Origin: Streptomyces sp. NRRL WC-3618
Lineage (GTDB): Bacteria; Actinomycetota; Actinomycetes; Streptomycetales; Streptomycetaceae
Assembly (NCBI RefSeq): GCF_001280005.1
Contig: NZ_LGDW01000481.1
Location: 1 to 34,714 of the forward strand
DNA length: 34,714 bases
Reading direction: 5' to 3'
The notes beneath the pieces were generated by a model, which made no database searches, was not told the DNA's origin, and saw only the letters and a program-made list of their open reading frames with translations. Of this stretch, positions 15,169 through 22,619 are shown piece after piece. Made by a program: the position numbers and the translations under genes. Position 1 is the first letter of the stretch. Every line of letters starts with the position of its first letter.

Positions 15169-16118
15169 CCGCGCAGCGCCTGCCAGGTGTGCGGGCCCAC
15201 GATGCCGTCCGCCGGCAGCCCGGCCTTCTTCTGCATACGTACCACGGCCGCGATGGTCTGCTGTCCGTAGACCCCGTCGACGATGCCCGGCTCCATGTGG
15301 TGATGGGCCAGCAGGCACTGGGCCTCCACCACCTCCCAGCCCGGTCCGGCAAGGACGGCGGTGCGCGTCGCGCTGTATCCGGCCACCAGCTCTCCGCCTG
15401 CCGCGCCGGCCCGACGGACCTTGCAGGAGTACGACTTGCCCGGCTCGAAGACGTACCAGCCCGGCCCCTCGGTATCGCTGGTGGTGCTCTTGACGCTGGT
15501 GGTTTTGGCGGTACTGCTGGGCTGGGGGCCATCCAGCGCCGTCTGCACCCTGTCGCCCCCGCCGTCGTCATCGCCCCAGGGAGCGGCGATCAGCATTCCG
15601 GCAGCCATCCCCACGAGCGCGGCGACCACCACGGCAGCGAGGGCGACGGGCCTGCGCACCCCCGGCGGCTCCCCAGCCCCCGACACCGTGCGCCCAGCCC
15701 CCAGCACCACGGGCCCTTCCGCCAAGTCCCCGGGCCCCTCAGCCGGCACCGCGGAGCCCTCGGCCGCGCCGGAACGCTCGACAACCGCCTCGCCCCGCGT
15801 TCCCTGATCGCCGCCATCCTCCGCACCGGCCGGCGAGGACGGCGCGTTCCGCTGCGGCCACGCTTCCTCCGCCACCTCGTGCAACACCAGCAGCCGGACC
15901 GGATCCGCCCCCGCCGCACGCGCCAGCTCCTCCACCGCGTGCTGTGGCGGCAGCGCCTTCCCATTGAGGTAGCGATCCCACGACGAGCGGCTGTATCCGG
16001 TCTTGACCGCGAGTGCGTCCAGGCTCAGCCCGCTGCGGTCCTTCAACCTCCGCAACTGCACCACGAGTTGCCGGACTCTCTGATCCAGAGAGTCCGGCAG
16101 TTCCTTCCATCGAGACAC
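15165..16118 (-). CDS. Membrane-anchored XRE regulator with peptidoglycan-binding ectodomain
   Basis: 317 aa. I chose the GTG at 16118 (MSRWKELPDS, preceded by a G-rich GGGGTGGGG) over a TTG four codons upstream, because this start fits the family. Domains: XRE HTH (~15-75; GLSLDALAVKTGYSRSSWDR), an acidic, low-complexity linker, one transmembrane helix (~157-179), a Ser/Thr-rich spacer, then a domain with two Cys and a C-terminal PG_binding_1-like module (DGVYGQQTIAAVVRMQKKAG, then GIVGPHTWQALRG). The HTH is closely related to that of the downstream gene (TAYSKSSWERYLNGK versus TGYSRSSWDRYLNGK), so they are duplicates with different sensor ends. Likely role: sensing wall fragments or wall state. 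It is divergent from the secreted M15-type peptidase. Confidence 0.88.
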   Translation of the reverse strand: MSRWKELPDSLDQRVRQLVVQLRRLKDRSGLSLDALAVKTGYSRSSWDRYLNGKALPPQHAVEELARAAGADPVRLLVLHEVAEEAWPQRNAPSSPAGAEDGGDQGTRGEAVVERSGAAEGSAVPAEGPGDLAEGPVVLGAGRTVSGAGEPPGVRRPVALAAVVVAALVGMAAGMLIAAPWGDDDGGGDRVQTALDGPQPSSTAKTTSVKSTTSDTEGPGWYVFEPGKSYSCKVRRAGAAGGELVAGYSATRTAVLAGPGWEVVEAQCLLAHHHMEPGIVDGVYGQQTIAAVVRMQKKAGLPADGIVGPHTWQALRG

Positions 16119-16738
16119 GCCCCACCCCAATACCCGTCAGAAACCCCCCAGGGCTCCCGCCCCATGCCCTGTTAGTACACCTCGCGCGGGCTCTGTGGCC
16201 AGGCCGAAGCGCGCACCCGTGTCGGCAGCCATGTGCCCACGAGGGGGCGGGCGTCCCAGCGATGCCGCATCACGCCGGACATCCCAGCAGGTCAATGCGC
16301 GGGACGTCCCACGATGTCCCAACGGGGCGGCCTCACTGGCCCGGATCCAGATTGACCAGCACTCTCTGGGGTGAAAGCCGACGGCGCGGTCAACCCCGCA
16401 TCGTCCTCACAGGAAGGAGGCCGATTCATGAACGTACGAAAGCGCACCACCCTCGCGACGTCAGAACCTGGACAGCCCGCTGTACCGATGGCGGAGCAAC
16501 TGGCCGAATCGGCCTCCTGAAGCTGGCGCGAATCCACCTACGTCCAGTCTCGAAGAGCGTGTTCTCGCTCCCAGTCGCGCTGTCCAGGCCTGCTGCGCGG
16601 CACCACACATCGGGCTCGGCTCGCCGGCGGCGTCCCAGGACGTTCGCTCAGGCCCTGCCTCTGCCCGAGTGAAATCCCCCGAGGCACCCGCGTGCCCACA
16701 TCCACCCGATTTTTCTCGATCTCGATAAGGAGACCATC
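16119..16738. promoter_or_regulatory. Long divergent intergenic region with TCCCA repeats
   Basis: 620 bases between the divergent regulator operon and the secreted peptidase. It contains four copies of a CRTCCCA/TGTCCCA element at 16252-16258, 16280-16286, 16305-16311 and 16315-16321; the third lies in a perfect palindrome GGGACGTCCC (16301-16310). These are candidate binding sites for the adjacent XRE regulators. A 30-codon ORF at 16428 is annotated separately. From 16521 to 16720 I see nothing else convincing. Confidence 0.45.
16428..16520 (+). CDS. Possible 30-aa peptide or leader ORF
   Basis: An ATG preceded by a near-perfect AGGAAGGAGG seven bases upstream opens a 30-codon frame (starts MNVRKRTTLATSEPGQ, ends AEQLAESAS). 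No Cys, no membrane segment and no recognised family. It could be a regulatory leader peptide, a true small protein, or the intact start of a decayed gene; no frame continues convincingly after its stop. The only support is the ribosome binding site. Confidence 0.3.
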   Translation: MNVRKRTTLATSEPGQPAVPMAEQLAESAS

Positions 16739-17257
16739 ATGCGTATCAACATGCGCCGCACCGCCCTCGGCGCCGGAGCTATCGCCGCCGCAGTCGTCCT
16801 CGCTCTGCCCGGCAACGCCTTCGCCGTCACCAAGTTGTCGCAGTCCGCCGCGGCATCCCAGCTCAGTGCGGCCGGCGTCACGCACTCCTCCAGCGGAGGC
16901 TGTACCACCCGCTCGAACAGCACCTGCACCTCGTACAGCCAGATCAACCAGGCCACGGTGGATGGACTGAAGACCCTCAAGAGCGCCAGCGACTGCGCGA
17001 TCAACGTCACCGGCGGCACCGAGGACGGCCACGCCGACGGCACCTACAGCCACTGGAACGGCTACAAGGCGGACATCAACCCGAACACCTGCATCAGCAA
17101 CTACATCCACTCCAGCTTCACGCAGATCTCCACCCGCAGCGACGGTGCGGCCCGCTGGCGCTCCTCGGCCGGCAACGTCTACGCCCGCGAGAGCAACCAC
17201 TTCGACATCACCTTCTGCGGCGGCTCCGCAGCCTGCACCAGCGCGGCCAGCGCCTGA
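16739..17257 (+). CDS. Secreted M15/VanY-like zinc peptidase candidate
   Basis: 172 aa, ATG with AAGGAG eight bases upstream. Sec signal peptide (MRINMRRTALGAG, hydrophobic core, cleavage near AFA-V, residue 29). The mature domain has the M15 metal motif in relaxed form: S104-H105-W-N-G108-Y-K-A-D112 matches SxHxxGxAxD in the His-to-Gly and His-to-Asp spacing, and E151-S-N-H154 matches the ExWH motif (Trp replaced by Asn). The predicted zinc ligands are H105, D112 and H154, with E151 as base. Six Cys suggest disulfides. D-Ala-D-Ala carboxypeptidase or peptidoglycan endopeptidase activity is inferred. It is divergent from the membrane XRE regulators and is the first of three secreted-protein genes. 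Confidence 0.72.
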   Translation: MRINMRRTALGAGAIAAAVVLALPGNAFAVTKLSQSAAASQLSAAGVTHSSSGGCTTRSNSTCTSYSQINQATVDGLKTLKSASDCAINVTGGTEDGHADGTYSHWNGYKADINPNTCISNYIHSSFTQISTRSDGAARWRSSAGNVYARESNHFDITFCGGSAACTSAASA

Positions 17258-17325
17258 GCCACCCCGCTCCGGCTCCACCACCTGACCCGTTGCAACCCCT
17301 TCAGCCCTGCCGTCGAGGAGATCTC

Positions 17326-17748
17326 GTGAAGTCCAGTACGAAGTCGAAGCTGTCCGTCGCCGTGACCGCGGCGGCCCTGGTCGCCGGCGGCCTGCTCGGC
17401 GCCCCGGCCGCCTCCGCCGCCACCAGTTGCCTCGGCTCCACGTGTAACGGCCTCAACCCGGCCAACACCGTCTGCCAGAACGACGCCCGCACTGTGAAGG
17501 ACGGCGCAATCCGTGGCGTGGAACTGCGCTACAGCCCGTCCTGCCGGGCCGCTTGGGGTCGTTTCCCCAACGCCCCCAGGGACTCGAAGCTCGAGATCAA
17601 GAACAGCCAGGGCAAGAAGTACACGACCAACGGCCCCTCTGGCGGCGGCACCTTCTTCAGCGTGATGATCAACGACAAGGATGTGACGGCCTGGGCGTGC
17701 GCAACTTGGGACAACAACGACCAGACCGAGTGCACGGGCGGCTTCTGA
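17326..17748 (+). CDS. Secreted DUF2690 protein
   Basis: 140 aa from the GTG at 17326 (CGAGGAG upstream; an upstream TTG-led extension is not signal-like). Signal peptide with cleavage near APAASA (residue 31). The mature protein is a single DUF2690 domain: SCLGSTCNGLNPANTVC, then VELRYSPSCRAAWGRF and a C-terminal WACATWDNNDQTEC. It is the free, secreted counterpart of the ectodomain of the regulator at 14308-15168. The biochemical role of DUF2690 is not established. A decoy or shared-ligand relationship with the membrane regulator is an inference worth testing. Terminator-like hairpins follow. Confidence 0.85.
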   Translation: MKSSTKSKLSVAVTAAALVAGGLLGAPAASAATSCLGSTCNGLNPANTVCQNDARTVKDGAIRGVELRYSPSCRAAWGRFPNAPRDSKLEIKNSQGKKYTTNGPSGGGTFFSVMINDKDVTAWACATWDNNDQTECTGGF

Positions 17749-17769
17749 TCAGCTGCCGTCGCGCTGCCC

Positions 17770-17821
17770 GCGGGGGCCTCTCGGCCCCCGCTGGTCCGGT
17801 GGCGGCTGCGTCAGCCACCGG
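17770..17821 (+). terminator. Two tandem terminator hairpins
   Basis: First: 9-bp perfect stem GCGGGGGCC / GGCCCCCGC with loop TCTC (17770-17791). Second: 8-bp stem CCGGTGGC / GCCACCGG with a 10-base loop (17796-17821). They separate the DUF2690 gene from the next secreted-protein gene. Confidence 0.75.
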
Positions 17822-17899
17822 CTCCTCCTCAGACGGCTGCTCGAACTCGTACGTCTGCTTCTACATCGGCAACCCACCTCCACAGGAAGTCTCGCAACC

Positions 17900-18304
17900 A
17901 TGCTGAAGTTCTCTGGCGACAAGCGGAAGGTCCTCGTCACCGGAGCGGCCCTGGCCGGTGCGCTCGCCCTCGCCGCCGGGCCGGCCTACGCCTCCTCCGG
18001 CAACGTTTCCGGCCAGGTCGGCGGGAGCTACACGTACTACGGGACCGCGCGGACGATCACGGCCAGCGGTTCGAACATCTATCTCCAGGTCACCAACACG
18101 CCCGGCGTGGCCATGAAGGTCAAGTGGTACAAGTGCGACAACCGCTCCGTGCAGGGCTCGGACGTGGAGGTAGGCGACGGACGGCGGCACCTGATCGGCT
18201 CCGACTTCAGGTCCGGCACGGTCTTCTGCCTGGCGGCTGTCGCGGACCTCAGCGAGACGAAGCTCAACTGGAGCGGCACCCTCAACTGGAACGTCACCTC
18301 CTGA
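17900..18304 (+). CDS. Small secreted protein
   Basis: 134 aa, ATG with AGGAAG upstream. Signal peptide: basic start KFSGDKRKVLV, hydrophobic core, cleavage near PAYA-S (residue 32). The mature ~100 aa are Tyr/Gly/Thr-rich beta-type sequence (GGSYTYYGTARTITASGSNI, later LNWSGTLNWNVTS) with two Cys. No family recognised. The repeated short strands and aromatic residues suggest a small beta-sandwich. It follows the DUF2690 and M15-like genes and may be co-regulated with them as an envelope or exoproteome component. Confidence 0.75.
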   Translation: MLKFSGDKRKVLVTGAALAGALALAAGPAYASSGNVSGQVGGSYTYYGTARTITASGSNIYLQVTNTPGVAMKVKWYKCDNRSVQGSDVEVGDGRRHLIGSDFRSGTVFCLAAVADLSETKLNWSGTLNWNVTS

Positions 18305-18333
18305 CGGGTGGTCGTCCCGGTACGGACCGACGG

Positions 18334-18357
18334 GGGCGGCGCAGCCGGCGGCCGCCC
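18334..18357. terminator. Terminator between convergent genes
   Basis: GGGCGGC / GCCGCCC, 7-bp stem with a 10-base loop, between the secreted-protein gene and the anti-sigma gene. Confidence 0.6.
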
Positions 18358-18381
18358 GAGGACGCGGCGCCGAGCGGTCGC

Positions 18382-19326
18382 CTAACGGCCGAGGTAGAAG
18401 CGAATGGCCGTACCCTCCGGGCCCGTGTGAATCCGGACCAGGTCCACGACGGTGTGCACCAGCAGCAGGCCCCGCCCGCCTCGCTGGTCCCGGGAGGCGG
18501 GGCGGCGGCCGGCGAGCGGGTCGTTCAGTTGCCCGCCGTCCCGGACCTCGCACACCAGTTGTGACTCCTCCGCCCAGATCCGCAGGCTGCCCGAACCGCC
18601 GCCGTGCACCACGCTGTTGGTGGTCAGCTCGGCCACCGCCAGCGCGAGATCGTCCAGGCGTACGCCGGACAGGCCCAGCTCCGCGGCCCGCGCGATGGCT
18701 GAGTGCCTGACGTACGGCAGCTCGTCGATCCCGAAGTGCTGGAGCTCGGCCCCCTCGGGTGCCGCCGCGAACGGCCGGTTGTACTCGGCGATCACCTGCC
18801 CGGGAGCGTAGGACGGGCTGGGCCGCAGGCCGCCGCCGGAGACGATCACGGGGTGGGTGGCGTACGCGTCGGTGAGCACCTCCTCGGCGAGGCGCTCGGC
18901 GTCGTACGGGCACAGGATGGTCACGTCCCGGCCCTGGAAGGCGGGGTTGATCAGCGCCTCGTGCTGGACGCACGCCGGGTACTCGACGCTGCTGCGGCCG
19001 GGCCAGATCGGCTCCCCGATGATCCGCACATGTGTCTGAGGGTGGGCGTCGGCGAAGGCGCGCAGCACCCTCGGGATGATCCGGCCCGGGTTGCGGCCCG
19101 CGTCGGTCATGTCGAGGAAGCGCACGGACGCGGCATCGATGCCCAGGCTCTCCCTGAGCAGGGCCAGGTTCGCGCCGGGCACGGCGACCGCCACCGGGTG
19201 GCCGAACTTCAGCCCCTCGCGGATGAAGGGCACCGTGCCGTCCAGGTACTCCTCCTCGCCCCGGTAGAACAGGGCGGGATGGACGAACGACTCGGAGGTC
19301 GCCACAGCGTTCTTCGTGGCAGTCAT
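18382..19326 (-). CDS. RsbA-type anti-sigma factor (MEDS sensor plus HATPase)
   Basis: 314 aa. ATG at 19326 overlaps the stop of the STAS gene (ATGA). N-terminal ~170 residues: MEDS/DcmR-type sensory domain (HPALFYRGEEEYLDGTVPFI, then GPIWPGRSS-like GEPIWPGRSSVEY). C-terminal ~130 residues: HATPase_c_2 kinase domain with N-box DLALAVAELTTNSVVHGG, the G1-like CEVRDGG and the G2-like GGRGLLLVHTVVD. This architecture is the RsbA-like anti-sigma family of streptomycetes, which is expected to bind a SigB-type sigma factor or phosphorylate a STAS antagonist. The STAS partner is the upstream coupled gene. No sigma factor is in the window, so the target lies elsewhere. Confidence 0.9.
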   Translation of the reverse strand: MTATKNAVATSESFVHPALFYRGEEEYLDGTVPFIREGLKFGHPVAVAVPGANLALLRESLGIDAASVRFLDMTDAGRNPGRIIPRVLRAFADAHPQTHVRIIGEPIWPGRSSVEYPACVQHEALINPAFQGRDVTILCPYDAERLAEEVLTDAYATHPVIVSGGGLRPSPSYAPGQVIAEYNRPFAAAPEGAELQHFGIDELPYVRHSAIARAAELGLSGVRLDDLALAVAELTTNSVVHGGGSGSLRIWAEESQLVCEVRDGGQLNDPLAGRRPASRDQRGGRGLLLVHTVVDLVRIHTGPEGTAIRFYLGR

Positions 19327-19742
19327 CGCGCCACCACCTCGATCACGGACAAGTCGGGCCAGAACATTTCAAGCAGCCTCGGCAGCGTGGCCGGCGGCCG
19401 CTCGACCACGATGCGCCGCCCGGTCGAAAGGCCCTGAGCGGCCATCGCCAGGGCCGAGGCTCCGGCGACATCGACAAAGGTCACGGCGGACAACTCCAGA
19501 TGGCACACGAACTCCTCGCGAAGGGGCAGTTGTCCCAGCGTCCGCTCCCAGGCCGGACACGTGGCCGCGGTGATCTCGCCGACCGCCCGCCATCCCGCCC
19601 GGTCCGACAGCGGATGCAGCAGCAACGCGCTGACCGGCGGGACCGGCGCCGCTGCCGAGGCACTCGCCTGTGGTCGCAAACCGTCCGCCCCCCCAACTCC
19701 CGTATACCGGCCGCTCGCACCCGAGGTAAGCCGTTCACCCAC
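19323..19742 (-). CDS. STAS-domain anti-sigma factor antagonist
   Basis: About 139 aa. The STAS domain occupies the C-terminal ~100 residues: HPLSDRAGWRAVGEITAATC, EEFVCHLELSAVTFVDVAGA with the Ser/Thr-rich phosphoacceptor neighbourhood (VDVAGASAL; the usual DSSG is DVAG, so the phosphorylatable Ser is displaced), and VVERPPATLPRLLEMF. The start is uncertain: a GTG at 19742 directly follows GGAGGT, a TTG at 19673 has better G-rich spacing, and the frame is open to 19799. The stop overlaps the ATG of the RsbA-like gene, so the antagonist and anti-sigma factor are co-translated. Confidence 0.78.
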   Translation of the reverse strand: MGERLTSGASGRYTGVGGADGLRPQASASAAAPVPPVSALLLHPLSDRAGWRAVGEITAATCPAWERTLGQLPLREEFVCHLELSAVTFVDVAGASALAMAAQGLSTGRRIVVERPPATLPRLLEMFWPDLSVIEVVAR

Positions 19743-19945
19743 ACCTCCCGCACGACGCCGCCAATCTCGCCTGCCCCGCGAAAACCCATGTATGCACAAC
19801 GGCTTTCCGGCGTGGGTTCAGGCCGCCGGACCGACCCACACCGTCATGGGCGGGAAGTGGGCCCCAGCCCCGGGTTCAGTGTGACGCCCGCCACCGCGTA
19901 GCGTCGGTTCATGGAATCCCCGGACGGAGAGAACGGAGGGACGGA

Positions 19946-20131
19946 ATGGGAGCTGGCCTGGTACTCGTACTCATCCCGCTGTTCTTTTATCTGACGGCGG
20001 TCGTGCTGCTGTGTGTCAAAGTCGCCGACCGGACATCCTGGAAAATGGGCTGGGTGTTCGCGGTGGCGCTCATCTTCGGACCCGCCGCCCTGCTCACCGT
20101 CGGTGGCCTGTACGAATACGGCGTCTGGTAG
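19946..20131 (+). CDS. Small two-helix membrane protein
   Basis: 61 aa with a good ribosome binding site (GGAGGGACGGA just upstream of ATG). Two hydrophobic segments (LVLVLIPLFFYLTAVVLLCV and MGWVFAVALIFGPAALLTV) separated by KVADRTSWK, ending YEYGVW. No family recognised. It is followed after 15 bases by another small membrane protein gene, probably in one operon. Confidence 0.65.
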   Translation: MGAGLVLVLIPLFFYLTAVVLLCVKVADRTSWKMGWVFAVALIFGPAALLTVGGLYEYGVW

Positions 20132-20146
20132 AGGCGGGGAGAGCAG

Positions 20147-20464
20147 GTGGAAGCCCTTTTCACAGTGGTGATCGTCCTGTTCATGGGATGCGTCTACGCG
20201 TGGCCGGTCGTTCCGCTGGTCGCCTACCCGCTCAACCGGTGGCGTGGCTTCTGGGCGGCCCTGTATTGCTGCGCCGTCGCTGTCCTTTTCTCCGTGGAAT
20301 TCCGATTCTCGAGATTTATGCTCGGGACGTTCTTCGAAATGGCCGTCTACACCTCCGCCGCCAGAGCGATCGCCGAGGCTACGGGCGTACTGGAGAGGCC
20401 CCGCGAGGTGTGGCGGAGGCGGCACGCGCGGGAGGTTCAGCCCGACCCGACCGCCCCGCACTGA
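20147..20464 (+). CDS. Small membrane protein
   Basis: 105 aa, GTG start with GGGGAGAGCAG upstream. About three hydrophobic stretches (LFTVVIVLFMGCVYAWPVVP, FWAALYCCAVAVLFSVEF, MLGTFFEMAVYTSAARAIAE) then a basic Arg-rich cytoplasmic tail (RRRHAREVQPDP). No family recognised. Its codon use is slightly AT-richer than the neighbours (for example ATTCCGATTCTC), a weak hint of transfer or low expression. Confidence 0.62.
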   Translation: MEALFTVVIVLFMGCVYAWPVVPLVAYPLNRWRGFWAALYCCAVAVLFSVEFRFSRFMLGTFFEMAVYTSAARAIAEATGVLERPREVWRRRHAREVQPDPTAPH

Positions 20465-20490
20465 GACTCCGTACTACCGCCGGCGCACCG

Positions 20491-20796
20491 TCAGGACGGC
20501 GGTGTCTCCCGGACGGTGAGCGGGCCGACGACGGCGTCCAGCTCCGCGTCCGTGAGGGGGCCGCCGGTGTCCAGGCCCTCCCAGCGTTCCAGTTCCCGGA
20601 GGCGTTCCACCGGGACGTGGTACGCGCCGAAGAAATGGACCATGAGCTGGAAGACCTTGAAGTCGTCCCCGGTCTTCCCGGTCTCCCCGGTCTCCCGCAT
20701 TTTCCGCATCGCCCAGCGCGCCGCCTCGGAGGCCGGGCGGCCTTCCTCGCCGAGTCGGCGCAGGCCGGCCACGATCGCGGTCCGGGCGTCTGTCAC
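20491..20796 (-). CDS. Small cytosolic hypothetical protein
   Basis: 101 aa, GTG at 20796 with AAGGGGAG upstream. Helical protein beginning TDARTAIVAGLRRLGEEGRP with a short ETGETGKTGDD repeat, then FKVFQLMVHFFGAYHVPVER and LRELERWEGLD. It resembles small streptomycete proteins without known function. The ETGETGKTG stretch comes from a short tandem repeat (GTCTCCCCG-like units near 20680-20700). Confidence 0.6.
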   Translation of the reverse strand: MTDARTAIVAGLRRLGEEGRPASEAARWAMRKMRETGETGKTGDDFKVFQLMVHFFGAYHVPVERLRELERWEGLDTGGPLTDAELDAVVGPLTVRETPPS

Positions 20797-20811
20797 CTTG
20801 TGAACTCCCCT

Positions 20812-21192
20812 TCACCGCTGTGTACTTGACGGGCGAACCGACGGTATCGGCTCACCGAGGACGGCGGCGGTACCGGCGGCCACCAGCGTGGCCGTGGCCG
20901 ATCCCGCGAGCGCGAACCCGGCAGTGCGGTTCACGGCCAGCGCGTGCAGCGCGATCAGTACGGCGACCGGCGCGCCCACCGCAGCCGCACCCGCACCGGC
21001 GCCCGCGCCGAGCAGCACGGCCGCCAGTGTCCCGGCCAGCGCGAGCACGGGCGTGACCCGGCGCACGACCAGCGCCCCGCAGGCCAGTCCGGTGCTCACC
21101 GCCACCAGCGTGCCGCTGCCGCCGCCCGGCCCCGACGCCGGTTGTGCGCAAGCCGGCAGCACGGACACCACCAGGTCGCGCCATCCAGGCAT
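20812..21192 (-). CDS. Membrane protein resembling a sensor-kinase N-terminal domain (truncated)
   Basis: 126 aa from the ATG at 21192; the frame stays open to 21312 without better starts. About four hydrophobic segments (TLVAVSTGLACGALVV, TPVLALAGTLAAVLLGAGAG, VAVLIALHALAVNR, FALAGSATATLVAAGTAAVL) in the order seen in the membrane half of actinobacterial two-component sensor kinases. The DHp and ATPase domains that should follow are absent: the frame ends soon after the fourth helix and another gene begins. It may be a kinase remnant or an independent small membrane protein. Confidence 0.5.
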   Translation of the reverse strand: MPGWRDLVVSVLPACAQPASGPGGGSGTLVAVSTGLACGALVVRRVTPVLALAGTLAAVLLGAGAGAGAAAVGAPVAVLIALHALAVNRTAGFALAGSATATLVAAGTAAVLGEPIPSVRPSSTQR

Positions 21193-21497
21193 GCCGCCCG
21201 CGACCGACCACTCGTACCGGCTCACCGCCGGAACATACCCGGCCGGGGCGACGCGGGGCAGAGCGAGTGTCGACGTACTGCCGTACCGCCGTACAACCCT
21301 TTGCACGCCCAACGGGTCTCACATTGCATCCGAAGTGTTCCGGGCCATCCGGAAGTTGCCGCTTTGTGTGACGGGGGCCTGCGCCGACCACGCGTGCCTT
21401 TCCTGGGTGTCCCCCCGCTTCGGAGCACGTCTCAGCGCGTGTCGTGACACCCGTCATGACGCGCGGCTCAACCACGACGAGCAGGGGGAAACACCAC

Positions 21498-22028
21498 ATG
21501 CGTCACCTCAAGACCGCCACCGCGGCGCTTGCCTTCGCTTTCGCTCTTGTCCCGGCCGCAGTCGCCACCGCCGGGACCGGCCCGGCGCCCGCACCCACCA
21601 CCCGCACCGCCACGGCGGCCACCTCCACCGCGCCGACCGCCGCCGGCAACCCGGCGAGCCTGCGGGCCCGCGCGGCCGGGGTGTGTGCGGACGCCTACCA
21701 GATCGGTACCACCGGGTACGTCAAGCGGGCCGGCGCGAACGTGGCCTCCGTCAAGCAGTTCTACTCGCCGTCCTGCGGCAAGAACTACGGCTACGTCTGG
21801 GTCTGGGACAGCTTCCGCGACGCCGTCGGGGACTACGACGTGACCTCCGCCGTCTACAGCTACTCGCGGGACGAGGTCCTCGGCAAGCATTCCTGGACCA
21901 ACACCGACGGCCAGGAGTTCTGGTCCAGCGGCACCACCACCGTGAACGAGTGCACGGCCGCGTCGGGCACCGTACGGGCCGCCGGTGACCCGGCGCCGGT
22001 GGGCGGTTACTCCAGCAAGCGCTGCTGA
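21498..22028 (+). CDS. Secreted protein with YSPxC motif
   Basis: 176 aa from the ATG at 21498 (AGGGGGAA upstream). Signal peptide MRHLKTATAALAFAFALV with cleavage near ATAG (residue ~28), then an Ala/Thr/Pro linker and a ~115-aa mature domain with four Cys: GVCADAYQIGTTGYVKRAG, VKQFYSPSCGKNYGYVWVW, DEVLGKHSW and a C-terminal Cys. The VxQFYSPSC segment echoes the DUF2690 signature VELRYSPSC at 17326, so a distant relationship is possible. Function unknown. It is followed by two very strong terminators. Confidence 0.75.
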   Translation: MRHLKTATAALAFAFALVPAAVATAGTGPAPAPTTRTATAATSTAPTAAGNPASLRARAAGVCADAYQIGTTGYVKRAGANVASVKQFYSPSCGKNYGYVWVWDSFRDAVGDYDVTSAVYSYSRDEVLGKHSWTNTDGQEFWSSGTTTVNECTAASGTVRAAGDPAPVGGYSSKRC

Positions 22029-22039
22029 CCCCACCCCCA

Positions 22040-22117
22040 CGGCGGGGGAGGAGACCAACGGCCTCCCCCGCCGCAGGGCCGGCGCCGCCCCGGTACCGCT
22101 GTGCACCGGGGCGGCGC
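22040..22117. terminator. Double strong terminator between convergent genes
   Basis: Two perfect hairpins in series: a 12-bp stem at 22040-22051 / 22062-22073 and a 13-bp stem at 22082-22094 / 22105-22117, each with a 10-base loop. They insulate the convergent genes at 21498 and 22136. Confidence 0.9.
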
Positions 22118-22135
22118 TCAGTTCGTTCACCGGGC

Positions 22136-22528
22136 CTATGCCAGATCCACCCGCACCGTGAGCAGATTCGTCCCCATCGCCCGTACGCCCGTGCTGTTCA
22201 CGCGCGGCAGCGTCCGCAGCCGCGCCACCGGATCGTCGTCCGGCAGGAGGTGGGCCGTGCCCGGATGCCAGCGTCCGTGGACCCGCACGCGCACCCGCGG
22301 GTCCGCCTTGATGTTCCGTACGTACTGCGACTTCTCGCCGAACTCCGAGACCAGCCAGAACGTGTCGCCGACGCGTCGGCCGCCCACCGGGGTGACACGG
22401 GGCAGGCCCGAGGTGCGGCCGGTGGTCTCCAGGAGGGTCTGGAAGGGGAGGCGGCGCATGACGGGGTTGCCGATCCGGCGCTGGACGGCGGTGGCCGCCC
22501 TGAATCTCATCTCTGCGAAACGGGACAT
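22136..22528 (-). CDS. Deazaflavin (F420)-dependent nitroreductase-family protein
   Basis: 130 aa from the ATG at 22528 (AGGAGG upstream); upstream extension is antisense to the EEP gene. Split-barrel Ddn-like protein: LLETTGRTSGLPRVTPVGGR (the classic TTGRKSGxxR motif), DTFWLVSEFGEKSQYVRNIK, ADPRVRVRVHGRWHPGTAH and a C-terminal VNSTGVRAMGTNLLTVRVDL. Members bind F420 and reduce quinones, nitro compounds or other enones. Single gene, convergent with the secreted-protein gene and divergent from the EEP gene. Its occurrence with fbiC and several LLM enzymes makes F420 use here likely. Confidence 0.9.
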   Translation of the reverse strand: MSRFAEMRFRAATAVQRRIGNPVMRRLPFQTLLETTGRTSGLPRVTPVGGRRVGDTFWLVSEFGEKSQYVRNIKADPRVRVRVHGRWHPGTAHLLPDDDPVARLRTLPRVNSTGVRAMGTNLLTVRVDLA

Positions 22529-22619
22529 GTCGGTCTCGAGCCTCCTGCGTGCGTGCCGCTGCCGGGTGTGTTCTTCAATGGTGTCCCAGAGGAACTCCGG
22601 CTGAACGAACAGGTGAGCG

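Noticed and set aside
20463..20490. Six-bp CCGCCG / CGGCGG pairing as a terminator
   Set aside because: It falls largely inside the 3' end of the minus-strand gene and is weak.
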